Shown here in pieces: positions 1 to 12,938 of a DNA stretch of 64,000 nt (position 1 is its first letter; every line of letters starts with the position of its first letter). The DNA is from Phallusia mammillata (taxonomy: Eukaryota; Chordata; Ascidiacea; Phlebobranchia; Ascidiidae). Where the stretch lies: positions 88,316-152,315 of the forward strand of contig QLIY01000274.1 in NCBI GenBank assembly GCA_003260075.1, written 5' to 3'. Under the pieces are notes generated by a model. That model worked only from the letters and a program-made list of their open reading frames with translations. It ran no database searches and was not told the DNA's origin. The position numbers and the translations under genes were made by a program.

Positions 1-195
1 GAAAAAAATGCAGAGAAGCCATTGGTTGAGAGATTTGAGCTTCCAGGGATCAATGGTTTTAACTTTCTGCTGAAAAACTGCCTTGGAGGTGGTGGTGTCG
101 CTTCGTTAAGGATGGACCCACAAGGAAAAGCTCTTGGACAAATGCTTCTGGACTTTAAACTGACCAACATGCCTAATATTCTAGTTTCAAAGTAA
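1..195 (+). CDS. AtuA/DUF1446-like protein, C-terminal end (partial)
   Basis: This is the last 64 codons of an open frame that enters from the left edge and stops with TAA at 193-195. The reading contains VERFELPGINGFNFLLKN, then LGGGGVASLRMDPQGK, and ends in a hydrophobic tail. This order (V/LERYELP, a conserved LGGGG, S-L-R-x-D-x-Q-G-K) is the pattern I know from the C-terminal domain of AtuA-like proteins, which follows the DUF1446 domain of acyclic terpene/acyl-CoA metabolism proteins in bacteria and some eukaryotes. The substrate in animals is not known to me. A possible AATAAA lies at 631-636. The gene converges with MMS22L, whose stop codon is at 834. The N-terminal domain is outside the window, so the family call rests on about 60 residues. 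Confidence 0.6.
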   Translation, partial: EKNAEKPLVERFELPGINGFNFLLKNCLGGGGVASLRMDPQGKALGQMLLDFKLTNMPNILVSK

Positions 196-833
196 AATGA
201 TACATCAGTATATTGAATCACTGTGATTTGTTTAATTTTCCCTTTAATGCAGTGTTCTATGATCACATTCTATTACTTTAATCTCAAAAACTGAATTGCT
301 GATGACTTTGTAGATTTTTGACATATATTTCATCGATTTTTTTTCTTTATAGTGCAATCTATCTTTGTTTAAAGATCAGATGGTATTCACATTGAAACAT
401 GCCGATCGTTATTAAACAAACAACACTGTTTAATTTAAACCTATTTTACTGTATATTTGGAAAATTTTGTGGCACAAACCTTACTAAAAGTAGTATAAAT
501 TCATTGAAAATTTTTGCCCAGCAATGATTTTAATCAGTGTTTGGCAAACTTTTATGACAGTGGCCATTTTTTTGTAATACCTCGAGATCCACATCACCTG
601 ATGGCAAAGGTGAAGTTGCAGCACAAAAAAAATAAAAGTGTTGTGTAACCTTCAGTTTACTGACCACTGCTTAAAATCGAGTAAAACTTTGTGTTGGGAA
701 AAATAATTTGTTGAATTTTTCTGATACAGATTCACTCACAGTCCTGATATTGAAAGTTGTATTTATGAATGTCAGACTTTATATTCAAGCTCAGTAAAAA
801 CCATTGTGTATTTTATTCCCTAATTTCTGCTTG
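196..833. other. Convergent 3' intergenic region
   Basis: This 640-base AT-rich stretch separates the AtuA-like stop from the MMS22L stop. It holds an AATAAA on the plus strand at 631-636 and a minus-strand AATAAA (tttatt at 812-817) only about 20 bases beyond the MMS22L stop. I see no further coding exon. Confidence 0.5.
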
Positions 834-3800
834 TCAAGAATTGTTCCTTATTAAATTTAAAAGAGTATTTGTTTTGTCCACCGAGGCTTGATTGGTGCGC
901 AATTGAATTCTTGCTTGCTGAAGTAGAGGGATAAAACATTCAACTGAATCTATTTTTGAGGTTTCCAGCTCCCCTTTTAAATGCACCACAAGCCAGTAAT
1001 GCAGAATCTCCACAATCTAAAAACAGAAATAAATTGGTAAATTGACATTATACAACAAAAAACAAATCTCACTTACAACAGTTAGTTTTTCAGCAGAGCT
1101 GTCATTTGTGGAATACATGTGTAGTTGTTTGATAAACCAATCTTGGTCATCTGAGGTGACTGACATATGTAAAATAACTTTCAAAAATGGACTTGGATGC
1201 TTTAATCCTGTCTTACCAACAGAGGTAAAGCAAGGCCACCTATGAAATATAGAATAATTGCATAGAAAACTTTGTATAGTTTTCTGACATGCATCAAAAT
1301 ATGCCTTGGACAAAAAGCATCTAATTAAAAAAACATTGTATAAATGTGTTAAACCCTCAACTGGTGCCATAATTTAAACAATGTAGCTTACAAAGTAAAT
1401 ATAAACAGACTACAGAAGTCATCCAGTGCTACAGAGTGGTGTTTGAAGGGTCTATCTTCATTTATCAAATATCCAAAATTAAATAGGGTAGCAGCTAATA
1501 GAAATATAAGCTTCATCTATTTAATGACAATGTCTTTCCTTGTCTTATTCAAATAGCTTATATGGTTTGCAGTAACCAACACTTTACCTTGTCAAATGAA
1601 GTTTAAAAATATCACGGACTGTCTTCTGCAAGTAAAGTGACTTGTTTCCAAGTTTTAACAAACCTATAACAAACTGCAACAAGCATTGTTTATTTAGTTT
1701 TGTAAGTTAAAAATCGTTATACTGGACTGAAATTTTTACCTTGTGTAAAGTGTGAAGAAGTGATGTATTCATGTAAGGAGTGCATTTGGAAGATAAAACA
1801 AAACTTTCAACAATTTTTGAAACATATGATGGCTTGCCCTGAAAAAGATAAACAAGACAATAGGTGATAAAGAAATGAAATTTTGAAGAACTTTGACTTT
1901 CTTTGAATTAAAGCACACATATGCAAGAAGCAGGAGATACCAATGCTCTTCTGAGCTCTATGTTTGACTGCTCTCCCAAAGGTTTAAAACAAAGCATACT
2001 TTTAGCATGTCAATATCGAGTCAGAATGACTTCTAAATCCACAACCTTTGCTTTTGTGTAACTGCATTCCAGGTAATATTTGCTGTCATTGTAACTTACA
2101 TTCGAAAACAACATATGAGTGCAATCCTGCATTATCCTTCCCACTGCACAATAAGTACACATGACAGTAGTGGCATCTATTGCAGGTGTCTTCAGCACTC
2201 GCACAGCTGTGTCAACTGTTGGCATGAAGAATTTGGATGCCATCCCAGACCACGTAACTCGCTCTAAGAATTTCTAAAAATAAAACCCAAAACAAAATTA
2301 ATTTTTTTTACAGTTTGTGTTACACTGACTAATAAATATAAAAAGGTATTTTACTTCAACAACTGTAGACATAGTTTAAAGTATTTTCATTTTGGGAACA
2401 CAGAAAAGATTGACAGTCATTAATTTTTAAATAGGAAAACAGGGGAGCACTAGACAGTGAGTCAATCAACCACAGTTCTTTTACAAATGCTTTATAAATT
2501 GGTTTATAACAGAACATTTTAATGCACTTTAAATTACCGATGACTTCTGGAATTTGTCAGATAATGAAGCAGTAAGTATTTTGAGATGAAATGAAACATC
2601 ACTTGACGGACAGATCTTCTGTATCATTTGTAGTTTCCCAACTTCCCTAAACATATCATGTTGTGTCTTTTGCTAATGAGTTCATGTTACGTTATTGAGA
2701 TATTAACTAGGTCTAAAAATGTTTTGACTGATACAGAATTGTTTATACTCATCCCAAAACTATGCATGTCATTAGTTATAAGGCTGGATGAGTTGACAAC
2801 AGTTAAATTTAATTTTTTCTCAAATCCTAACATAGCAGAGTAATGTATGCACAAAAACTTTAAAAAAATAATTTGGTTGATAATATGATATGCAATGACT
2901 AAGTTGTGGATTTGTCGTTTTTATTAGGCTTTGTCACAACCAAGTTAGCATAAAACAGGTAACACATTTACTAACATGTTAGCGAAAAGAAGAACAAGTT
3001 TTTTAGGAAATCTGTAACAATCCAGAGATCCCTGTAAAATTACCTTTGAGTTTGTTTTCAATAATCCCAACTTTGGGAAACAAAATACAATAGAATAAAA
3101 AATGGATAAAAATGTTCTCTTATGATGTAACAAATCCTTGCATAAACTAGATCATCTACCTGTTAAGTTTAGTAAGCTTTTCATCCGGTAAAATGTAGCA
3201 GGATTTTATCCATCCCTGGATTGTCCACTCTTCAACAGCCTCAGAAAACAAAGAACCACCCAGTGACCTATCAGTGAGGATTTTACACATGTATTGACAT
3301 CTCAATGTCGCATCAACTTTACCCTCAGAAGCAAAAAACTTCCACAAATTAGAAAATGAAACTGGTGAAACATCATCTTTATCGCACCTGAAACAATTTT
3401 CATTCATATGTAGGCATGTTGCAAATAGCACTATTAGAAAATACTAGAGTCAGTTTCAGGAAGATAGTTTTTATGATGTAATTTTTTTAAATGGTTTGCC
3501 GCAACCACAATGTTATGAGTTTTAGCAACTAATATCATTTTAAATACTTCCTTAATTATCAACAGCATGCATGTCACATAAGACCCCAGTGCTTACATTA
3601 TTTAAAATGAACAATTTGTTGTCATTTAGTACCTCAAATGTTGTATAATGCACAAGGATAGTTTAAGATGGTGGTCCAAAACTGTTGCACACATACCACT
3701 AGTGTAGGATAAGCACAATAAGAAATTACTTAATGCTAATGGAATGGCAATCTTTAAAAAAGCGCAAACTATTATTAAGTGTCATTTTGTTAACTATAAA

Positions 3801-6800
3801 AATCAAAATGATTTTAAAAAGAGCTTAGCTATTTATACTGCAGTAAAATAGGACCATTTACCTAGTGTTAATCTACAAATCATTTCGAATTTTAATAAAG
3901 ATAAATCAACATATGTAAGGTACAACAATAAAACTTACAATTGCTGTGATATTTTTGTCATGTTATAAATAATTTCTAACACACAACTGTTGGTTTGTTC
4001 ATCATATGTTCCAGACACTCTTCTACACCAAGGTAGGATTTCAGTACCAATAAGAATGAATAATGCCTTTGTGTTTGTGCAGACTTTGTTTCTTTCAACT
4101 TGTTGTCTGTAAACCAAAAAGTTGTAGTTTAACATTCCTAAAAACTAAATACGGAGTCTTAGGATATATAGAACTTGTCGTTTCAAAAAATGAAACAAAA
4201 TTAATGGTACCTTATTGACAACAAGATCTCAGATGCACTGGTGGCAATAAATATGGCCTCATGTGGACGGCATTTTTCTGTGACACAGCTAATGCTGTTT
4301 GGTGGCACAAATTCAATCTGAAACATGTTTAAAATGTTTATAGGGGTATTGATGCAACGTTAAGTTTCTGTTTGGTTTTGAATATTTCTCAATGAACATT
4401 ATCACAATTACACCAATGACTGCACAAAATGATTAAATATTAATTTCCAGAATAATCTTACTTTTGCCAGTCCTTGTCAACAAGTATGATAAAATGTATA
4501 AATGTTCGGAGGGTATGAAAGTAAAGCGGCTAAGATGAACATACATTAGTCATACAGGGATTAGCTCCTAAGCATCCATGCAGCCAGTGATCATGGCATG
4601 CTCCATAAACCGCAGTATGTCAGGCTAATTGAAGGCATTATACCAAATAAAACCCAAGCATTCCCATATGGCAAGGTGTAGGCTAGAAAAATCTAGCCTG
4701 TGGTGGGATTCGAACCCACGACAGGAGACTTCCTGTATAAGCATTGAACACCTTCAATGGGCCTGGCATACTATGTTTTAAGAAAGGTAAAGAATCATTG
4801 TTGCAAAGCATCTTTAAAATGTGTTCACCTGACCAAGACTGTATGAGGACGAACACTGCATGATTGTGACTAAACATTCAACATATGAAGTAAATAACTT
4901 CCAAATTTCTTGATGTTGCGAAGCCTTGACATCGCTTATCAAAAGTCTAAAAACATAACAAGAAAGACTTTTTTTCACAAGGTTTTAATGTTTTATTACT
5001 TTGTTAACAAATTTTGTACTACCTGCAAATTTGGGAAAAGTTTTTGGCAACCTTCTTAGCCACCATGAGAAATGATATTTCCTTTTCATTGCAAAAGTAT
5101 ATGACAGCATAAAACCCTACAAAACATAGTTTCAGTAATGATACAAATTTTGCTGGCTAAAGAATGTCCTACAATAAAATTTGATTGCCTTTTTGTACAA
5201 GGTTGCCTTTTTTGTTTTGTATCTTTATCAAATTTCAAGTTTAATACTTAAGTTATTAAACAACTCTAAAAATAGTTAATGATGAATGTGATGCATTACA
5301 CCAGGGGTGGCGAACCTGCGGCTCGCATGTGGCTCTTCGCCTGGTTTTATGTGGCTCTTACGTCGTTGTCAAAGTTTGGGGGCACTTTATATATTCTGGT
5401 TAGTATGTCGCGATCTGGTACAAAAATCTTGAAATGTAAAGTAAAGCTTTAACAATATTGCTTTTGAACAAACTTATTATCCGTATGGCCACAAACCTTG
5501 CCTTAAAACTGGAACCTTATATGGCAATAATGGCTTGATTATGATGGCATATATTCAATTGTTGAACAATGAATGGTTGCTCATTGTTGCGTACAATGCG
5601 AATGAGACACAAAGCAACAGCAATATTTACAACAAATGTGTTACAAAATAAATAATGCTTCAATCCGTTGTTTTTCGGGTTATGATGAACGTTATATTTT
5701 ATGGGCAGTTTCTCTTGGGTTTGAATTGAGCGATTGTTGGTGGTGAATGCATTAGTGACGTCGCAATGAATTTAGTTCCGCCACTTGGCATTTTTGTAAA
5801 ACTCGGCGCCTAAGTTTGGGGCGCATGCGCGTTAGATGAAAATACCGCAAAGTTTCTCAGCAGGTAAGATCTTTTGAGTAAAAAATGTTTGTCAAGTTAG
5901 CCTTTAAAATGGGAGAGAAATGTGGCTCTTTGTGGAAACACAGTAAAACATGTGGCTCTTAGGCTTTGACCGGTTGGCCACCCCTGCATTACACAGATAA
6001 TTAAAACATATCTTTACAGCAATAATGATGGATTTCATTTACAATAAAACTAAAAAAAGATTACTATTGTATGCAGTCAGTTTCTTACTAATCTTCAGTC
6101 AGTATTACTAACTACCTGTTATAAGTAACTTTTGTGTAAAGAAACTCGATTTTCCACAAGCAAGGAGGCAGTTTTCTGAGAGTTCAAACCACTCAGTAAG
6201 GGCATCTGCAGCATCCTCTTTTGGCAGAGTCGAGAGGAGAACCAGCAAAAGGGAAAACAACCGTTGCAGTCCTTGTTCATTTGCATGTTTTACAGCAGAT
6301 ACTGGAATTCTTGACAGCAACCTGTACATTGAAAATACAAAATAAAATGTAGCTCTAATTGATGCTAAATAAACGAAGATTTAAGGTAGGGGTGGATCCA
6401 AACTGCAAGTAAAAATTAGGGATGGGCCCAAACCGCAGCACTGAGCATCGTGCTTGGTATCGTGACACAAACACTCTACACTTCTTTTTCTTCCCTTATG
6501 TAGCCACAAGGCCGTATTTAAACTCTAAAACTCCCTTATGCAAGCCACCACAATCCATCATGTCACCCATGTTACATATGAGTGGGATGTTCGAAGCATG
6601 TTTTCTTTTCAAAACTTATTTCAAGGTCGACATTATTTCTTTTGCTCATGCAGCTGATCAGCCGAGCACCGAGCATTAAAAATTGCTGTGCTCGGTACTG
6701 AGTACTCAGGCTATTGATCGGTTCGGCTTATCCCTACTAATCAACATTGTATTTTAGTAGGTGTGCTAGAGAAAGTCCAACAACCCATAACATCCTGCAA

Positions 6801-9800
6801 ACCTCACAATATAATGTTTTTTTGAATGTTGCAAAACAAGATGGGATAAAAACCATGTGTGTTAATAACATTGATTCCCAACCATCAAAGTATGTCATAT
6901 ATATAGTTCCTATTAATGACTCACTCATTGGCATTCATTGCCAACATGAAACACACAATTTACCTGCTACGTATTTGTCCCCAAACTTCACCATTGTTTT
7001 CCCCAGCAATAGTAGCAACAATACTGAGAAAAACAGAAAAACTATCCACTTCACATTCGGATGTGTTACTAGGATGAAAGTTTATCAGGTTTTGACAGTC
7101 AGACAACCAGCGATCCAATGAAATATTCCTTGTTAAGTAGTGGTTAATATCTGTAACATTTAAAAAACAGTCAAACTAATACATCAAATCTTTGAGACTT
7201 CCATGTTGCTAATGCATGTTAGGTCTATTGCTGTCACTAAAGAATCTGAAGAATAAATGTTTTATTGTGAAATTTGTCAAAGCTTTAAAATTTTACATTT
7301 GAAAGAAGTTTCCTAATAACTATGGCAGTATTGCAATGTATAGGCTTAATGGTTGAAAACACTTGCAGAAAAAAAGTTGAACAAATTGTATTGACTAAAC
7401 AACAAATAAACAAATGAATTTCCTGTTGTTGGCAGGCATATTTCATAAACATTCATAACCTAAAAAGTTAATTTTGAAATAAATATATAAATGCTTTTAA
7501 ATATTTTACTGCAAAATATAGAAAACAATTACTGGTGCTCGATGTTCCTGAAGATTTTGGTTTTGGCAATAAAAACTTCTGGCTGTAATGATGCCACAAT
7601 AAGTAGAAGGGTGCCAACTCGGTGGTACTCCATGTAGACATTGATGCTGCCTTTCTTACACTTTTTATGATGTCACAATAACAAAGAAGGTGGAACATTA
7701 AGGTTTCGTCTTCAGATTCACAATTTCGCAAAGACAAGCGCACAAGACGGGTGATGAGAGAATGACTGCTGGTCACATTGCTAGTGTATGGCTGAAAAAC
7801 ATATATAACAGTTTTAGTTTTAATCATTTATTTTTACCAGGGTTGCAGAGTCAAGTTTTAGATTCATTTACTCCTAGCAAAACTTGGATGACACTTTATT
7901 TAGGACCACCTCCTAGTAGTCAAGTCGACTTTGTATGGTCGTCAGATCAGGATTAAAACTAGTAATGCATCAACCCTGCCCAAAATAATTTAGGTTGAAA
8001 GCTAAATATTCAGTCACAAGGGTGGAATTACAAATTTCTGTCATAGTGGGTGTTTTAAACAAACTTGGATATAAAGTAAACCTGATTCTGTTAATCTGTT
8101 TCGACAAAACTTGAGGTCTTAATGATTTGTAATGCGGTAAGGCTTTAACTAATTGACATCAGTTAATCCAGATCCTTATCAACTAATCCTGACAAATGAT
8201 TTGGTCTAAATGGGCCTGGATTAACTGAGGTTTACTATATTTATATATATGTTGGTAGTGCAGGTAAACTCGTTTAAGACTTTCCAAAATACCTGTTCCA
8301 GTATACAACCTCACAGGATTTTTTTCATTAGTTTATTTTGTTACAATTTAATAGCTTGGTTGCTAAAGTTTAGGCAACTAAAATTACAAGTACAATAAAC
8401 CACCATGGTAAAGAAATAAATAAAAAACAGCAACAATACCATTTCTCCCATCCACCACCAAACAAAAGACAGTGAAGTGGAAATATTATTGCACTTGATC
8501 CCACTGGTGAGTCCTATTGCTTCATTGGTACTGGCCTGTGAGTTTTGTATGATGTTTGTCAGGTGTGTGTTGAGTATTATCCAGAACTGTTGCTCTTCCA
8601 ACAGTTTGGCAACCTTGTTTTTGAAAAAGTCTTGAAAGCATTCACAAGGAAAAGGACATTTGGAATATAATAGTCTCCACGCTGAATGAGTGTCTGTGAT
8701 AAACAGTGATAGTGTTACTGCAAGAAAAATGTTTAATCTAATATATATATATATACAAATATATACAAAAACACAAAGCCTGAATCAAATACAGAATCAA
8801 TGAGCATTTTGGGTTCTTACCACACACAAAAAACTATTGTGACATTACAGATGTTCCACAAAAAAAGTCTAAATAATATATAACCAGTAAGCATAGTGGC
8901 ATGATGGTACTAACTGTTTTCCTTTCCTACAAGTTGATTGAAAAGATTTTCACTGGCAGATAAAAGATCCAACACAACTTTGTTGCAAATCTGTTGCTTG
9001 ATTCCAACAAACTCATTCAATGAATGGCCATTAAAATGTAGAACCTAGAAAAAGTCAATTTAATGGCCTGACAAAAATTGTAGACCATTGTCTAGATTTG
9101 CTGTGCTGTGTTTACCTCTAAGCTGAGCATGGAAAACTTGTCCAAAATAACTGAAATGACTTCCATTAAACAAGTGTGTATCTTGGTGTACATGTGGAAA
9201 AAACTGATAAACTTCTGTGAATCGCACATATGAAGGAATGTTGGTTTGTCTATAACAAAAGGTGTGAATATTACGTTACAAACAAGTACTGGGCACGAAA
9301 TGATGCCACTTACTTGATTGCACAAACTTTTTGACTGCATTTCTGTATGCCGGGATATTGGTGCAATTCATAATGCTGCTTGATTCATTGCACAGCATGC
9401 ATAACATTCTCAAAATGCATGTAACATCATCTGTACACACAGTAATTGTTGATTCTTGTGCTGCAAAAAATATTTAGCACACAAGCAAACCAGCAACATA
9501 TCAAACCATAACAAAAAAATGTTGGACTTTCCCTACCTTGGTTGATATCTGACAGAACATATTCATTGATGTCGGTGAGTAAACTAACAAGATAGTCAAC
9601 TTCATCACACTTTTGTTTACTTTCTGAATCCCTAAGGTCTCGAAGATTCATCATGCCTTCAAAAAATATACATACCAATAAAATGATAACCTGAATAACA
9701 CTTTATTATAAAAACCAAAAACCAGTTTTTTTTCCTGAAATGAAAATTTTGAAACAATGCGTAGAACTGTGCAACAATTTGAAAATACAATTTGAATGAA

Positions 9801-11508
9801 CATAATACCCACTTATTTACCTTTATAAAACCTTCTGGTGATGTCCCTTTCATTCCTGAACAGTGATTTCCGGTCCACACTAGTAAAGTTAAACAGGTAC
9901 ATTATATATAACATATACAATCTAATAACATGTTATTTAGTGTACCAGACACAAAATCAAAATGTACACGTTTACTTGTGGCAAAACTATGTGTCAAGAT
10001 TTTTCAGCATTCAAATTTTGCTCAACAACCAAAATAGTTGGAAATACCAAAAGTTACTTTTGACACCCAAAAATTGGAATTGGCAAAAAAACAGTCAACA
10101 CACACCATAGCAGCCTTAGGTTTTAACAAAAAACATAAAGGAACTAGAAGGGTGGCTTAGCACATATTGCCCTTGCATATACACTATAACCTATTTCAAA
10201 ACATTTATATATTTCCTATGCTTATTTTATATTGGGTCCCATACCATCCACTGTCTTTTATAACCTTAGTTGTTTCTGCAAGCAGAAACTCATGGGTCCC
10301 CACACATGCAAGGTTGTAAATAATGCATTCAAGAGATAACCATGTGAAAGTTTAGTGTTGTACACATAGGCGCCGACTTTAAATTTTTCCCGGGTATGCC
10401 ATATTTTATGACGTCACAAAATGACGTCATGAAATACCAAATTAATTTCCTGTCGCCATGTAGGGTGAGACTACGTTAAAGCTTGCAGTATGCGAGTTTA
10501 CACGCCAGAATTCCACCGCCAGGCCCTTCTGCTACTGTTGTAAATCAATGCATGTTTGTGCCCGGTAACACTGCGTTGTACATTAAAAAAATGGGACCCA
10601 CTTGCCGAAATTACAGGGAGGCGGAATAAAGATAAAAAAGATTTAGCTCGGACGCAACCTTACGTCACGAATTACTTTTATGTGTAAACATTTATTTTCT
10701 CTACAATAACTATTATAAAAAAGAGCAAACACTTCTGGCCTAGCCATTACAAAAATCGTTTTTTTTTACATTTTAAAGTCGCTTGTTTCGTTTACAACGT
10801 GCCGCATATTTAACGCAGTGAATTGTTTGTGACGCATAATTAATTTTAAAGTTTAGTGTANNNNNNNNNNNNNNNNNNNNNNNNNNNNNNNNNNNNNNNN
10901 NNNNNNNNNNNNNNNNNNNNNNNNNNNNNNNNNNNNNNNNNNNNNNNNNNNNNNNNNNNNNNNNNNNNNNNNNNNNNNNNNNNNNNNNNNNNNNNNNNNN
11001 NNNNNNNNNNNNNNNNNNNNNNNNNNNNNNNNNNNNNNNNNNNNNNACCCATTTTAGGGGGCTAGCGGGGTAAATACTGGGGTTATCAACAAAAACAAAG
11101 TGGGATGCACATCTACATAACTATATCTACCATCTGTGTAAATTTCAGCCAAATCCATCAAACATTTCACGGAAAAACGAGTCGGACAAACTTTGGGTAG
11201 AAGAAAAAAAAAGAAAAAAAACAAACATTTTGAGTAAAATCAATATGTGTCCCCTTCAGGGAAGGGGACCCATAACAACTTGCTTACATTGTAATATTTT
11301 CATGATAAAAATGTTCTTCAGCATTTTCATTTTTATAGTTGTTCACTTCAATATTGTCACAGCTGGTGTTTAACAATGTTTTAGGAGATAATGCTTTGAT
11401 GTCATGTCTGGGTTTCTTCCGTAAAACTGGTGAAGATTCAAGTTGCAGCTTTTCAGAGGAATCTTCATCATCACTCAGCGGAGGTGTAATTGATCCATCA
11501 TAATCCAT
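834..11508 (-). CDS. MMS22L: MMS22L homologue (replication-fork repair protein)
   Basis: MMS22L works with TONSL at stalled forks and helps load RAD51. I joined 21 minus-strand exons in continuous phase: 11508-11288, 9879-9821, 9656-9537, 9460-9314, 9249-9116, 9044-8915, 8717-8440, 7791-7533, 7150-6964, 6321-6116, 5116-5023, 4946-4829, 4317-4211, 4106-3939, 3387-3160, 2646-2538, 2273-2100, 1838-1740, 1673-1588, 1239-1077, 1016-834. They total 3270 bases, or 1089 aa (human 1243). Recognisable family stretches include FYLLWHHYSQKF, NEQGLQRLFSLLLVLLSTL, GFYAVIYFCNEKE and EEWTIQGWIKSC. The protein is all-helical, with an acidic, phospho-site-like N-terminus (ITPPLSDDEDSSEK). Exon 1 exists twice in this assembly (again at 12366-12146), and intron 1 holds an N gap, so an extra exon could be missing there. 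A hAT MITE lies in the intron between exons 10 and 11 and a SINE-like piece between exons 12 and 13. Confidence 0.88.
4681..4800 (-). mobile_element. tRNA-derived SINE-like fragment
   Basis: Read on the minus strand, this piece holds a perfect Pol III B box (GGTTCGAATCC) inside CCTGTCGTGGGTTCGAATCC. It is followed by an 18-base palindrome, GGCTAGAAAAATCTAGCC. The same 3' block occurs at about 34905-35010. It lacks a convincing tRNA cloverleaf and anticodon arm, so I call it SINE-like and not a tRNA gene. It lies in an MMS22L intron. Confidence 0.5.
5302..5986. mobile_element. Non-autonomous hAT element (MITE, 685 bp)
   Basis: Inverted ends read CAGGGGTGGCGAACC on the left and GGTTGGCCACCCCTG on the right. 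The flanks are a perfect 8-bp target duplication, CATTACAC, at 5294-5301 and 5987-5994. Motifs like 'atgtggctctt' recur near both ends. No transposase frame is present. It sits in an MMS22L intron. The 8-bp duplication and CAGGG ends are typical of hAT. Confidence 0.9.
6417..6736. mobile_element. Probable hAT-like MITE
   Basis: The left end TAGGGATGGGCCCAAACCG matches, imperfectly, the reverse complement of the right end (TAGGGATAAGCCGAACCG). Inside is a sub-terminal 'gagcatcgtgctt'/'ccgagcaccgagc' inverted motif. I could not find a clean target duplication, so the boundaries are approximate. Confidence 0.55.
8075..8236 (-). mobile_element. Palindromic pogo/Tigger-like MITE, copy 1
   Basis: The ends are AGTAAACCTGATT... 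and ...AACTGAGGTTTACT, an imperfect inverted repeat. The interior (caaaacttgaggtcttaatg, then tttgtaatgcggtaaggct) is the reverse complement of the interior of the element at 34661-34839. The two are therefore copies of one family in opposite orientation. Confidence 0.65.
9880..11287. other. MMS22L intron 1 with assembly gap
   Basis: This stretch lies between coding exons 1 and 2 of MMS22L. I find no exon in it. It contains several 'gggaccca/gggtccc' motifs, a segment starting 'aggcgccgacttt' at about 10369, and the N gap. After the gap, about 11047-11222 looks like the 3' end of a retroposon that finishes in an A-rich tail. Confidence 0.5.
10861..11046. other. Assembly gap (186 N)
   Basis: This is a run of 186 N inside MMS22L intron 1. 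No feature can be called in it. Confidence 0.99.
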
Positions 11509-12938
11509 TTCTCTGATGTAACTGTGGTATTAAGAAATAGATACAAAAATTGTATGCAATGTTGCTAGTCTTCACTGGCCCATGCCCATTTGTTAAGAAT
11601 TTGGGATTATCCAAAATGATAGCGACATACTGCGATTCTAATTCAATTTAAAAAACTCTTCATAATTTGCAGATTGTAGAGATTTAAAAGAGTTGATATT
11701 AGGAACAAAGTAGATGCAACAAAATGTAACAGTAAGTTAGTGTCAAGATATAGAAACTTAAGTTTTTTACAGAGAAAAACACAAACCTTTTTAGCACAGT
11801 ATACTCAACTACTCACTCAGTAGTAGTACAGTTCAAGATTAGCCAGTTCTTAATTCTTATCCTATTTCTTTCCTTCCTTATTCATTTTTTTGAAGTTCCT
11901 TATATGCAATAATCTATCCGAATTTGAGCATTGTTTTGCGTTGAAAGACAGAAATAAAACCTATGTTTACAAAAAAGTAGCAATCATCAAAAAAGATCAA
12001 AACTCCCGCTACAGAATTTCCGTTGGAAGACGCAGAAGAGTATGACAACAACAATGTTGATCACGGTAAAATGTTTTGGTCCCCCCCCCCAGTAAAATCA
12101 ATATGTGTCCCCTTCAGGGAAGGGGACCCATAACAACTTGCTTACATTGTAATATTTTCATGATAAAAATGTTCTTCAGCATTTTCATTTTTATAGTTGT
12201 TCACTTCAATATTGTCACAGCTGGTGTTTAACAATGTTTTAGGAGATAATGCTTTGATGTCATGTCTGGGTTTCTTCCGTAAAACTGGTGAAGATTCAAG
12301 TTGCAGCTTTTCAGAGGAATCTTCATCATCACTCAGCGGAGGTGTAATTGATCCATCATAATCCATTTCTCTGATGTAACTGTGGTATTAAGAAATAGAT
12401 ACAAAAATTGTATGCAATGTTGCTAGTCTTCACTGGCCCATGCCCATTTGTTAAGAATTTGGGATTATCCAAAATGATAGCGACATACTGCGATTCTAAT
12501 TCAATTTAAAAAACTCTTCATAATTTGCAGATTGTAGAGATTTAAAAGAGTTGATATTAGGAACAAAGTAGATGCAACAAAATGTAACAGTAAGTTAGTG
12601 TCAAGATATAGAAACTTAAGTTTTTTACAGAGAAAAACACAAACCTTTTTAGCACAGTATACTCAACTACTCACTCAGTAGTAGTACAGTTCAAGATTAG
12701 CCAGTTCTTAATTCTTATCCTATTTCTTTCCTTCCTTATTCATTTTTTTGAAGTTCCTTATATGCAATAATCTATCCGAATTTGAGCATTGTTTTGCGTT
12801 GAAAGACAGAAATAAAACCTATGTTTACAAAAAAGTAGCAATCATCAAAAAAGATCAAAACTCCCGCTACAGAATTTCCGTTGGAAGACGCAGAAGAGTA
12901 TGACAACAACAATGCTGATCACGGTAAAATGTTTTGGT
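11233..12938. repeat. 848-bp direct duplication joined by C10
   Basis: Copy 1 (11233-12080) and copy 2 (12091-12938) are nearly identical and are separated by exactly ten C (12081-12090). Each copy holds MMS22L coding exon 1 (11508-11288 and 12366-12146) and a short plus-strand segment around 12000-12063 and 12848-12923. A visible difference is aatgttgat versus aatgctgat near the 3' ends. The structure fits two alleles placed side by side by the assembler better than a genomic duplication. Confidence 0.85.
12146..12366 (-). CDS. MMS22L: Second copy of MMS22L coding exon 1
   Basis: It encodes the same 73 residues as 11508-11288, beginning MDYDGSITPPLSDDEDSSEK, with the same GTAAGC donor. It is probably the other haplotype of the same exon and not a second gene. 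Confidence 0.8.

Noticed and set aside
4681-4760. tRNA gene on the minus strand
   Set aside because: The B box is perfect, but there is no acceptor stem, D arm or anticodon arm that pairs well, and the 3' part is shared with 34905-35010 as in a SINE.
6747-7121. 124-codon plus-strand frame
   Set aside because: It overlaps MMS22L exon 9 on the opposite strand, which is supported by family similarity and phase.
10846-11065. Open frames of X residues
   Set aside because: They are translations of the N gap.
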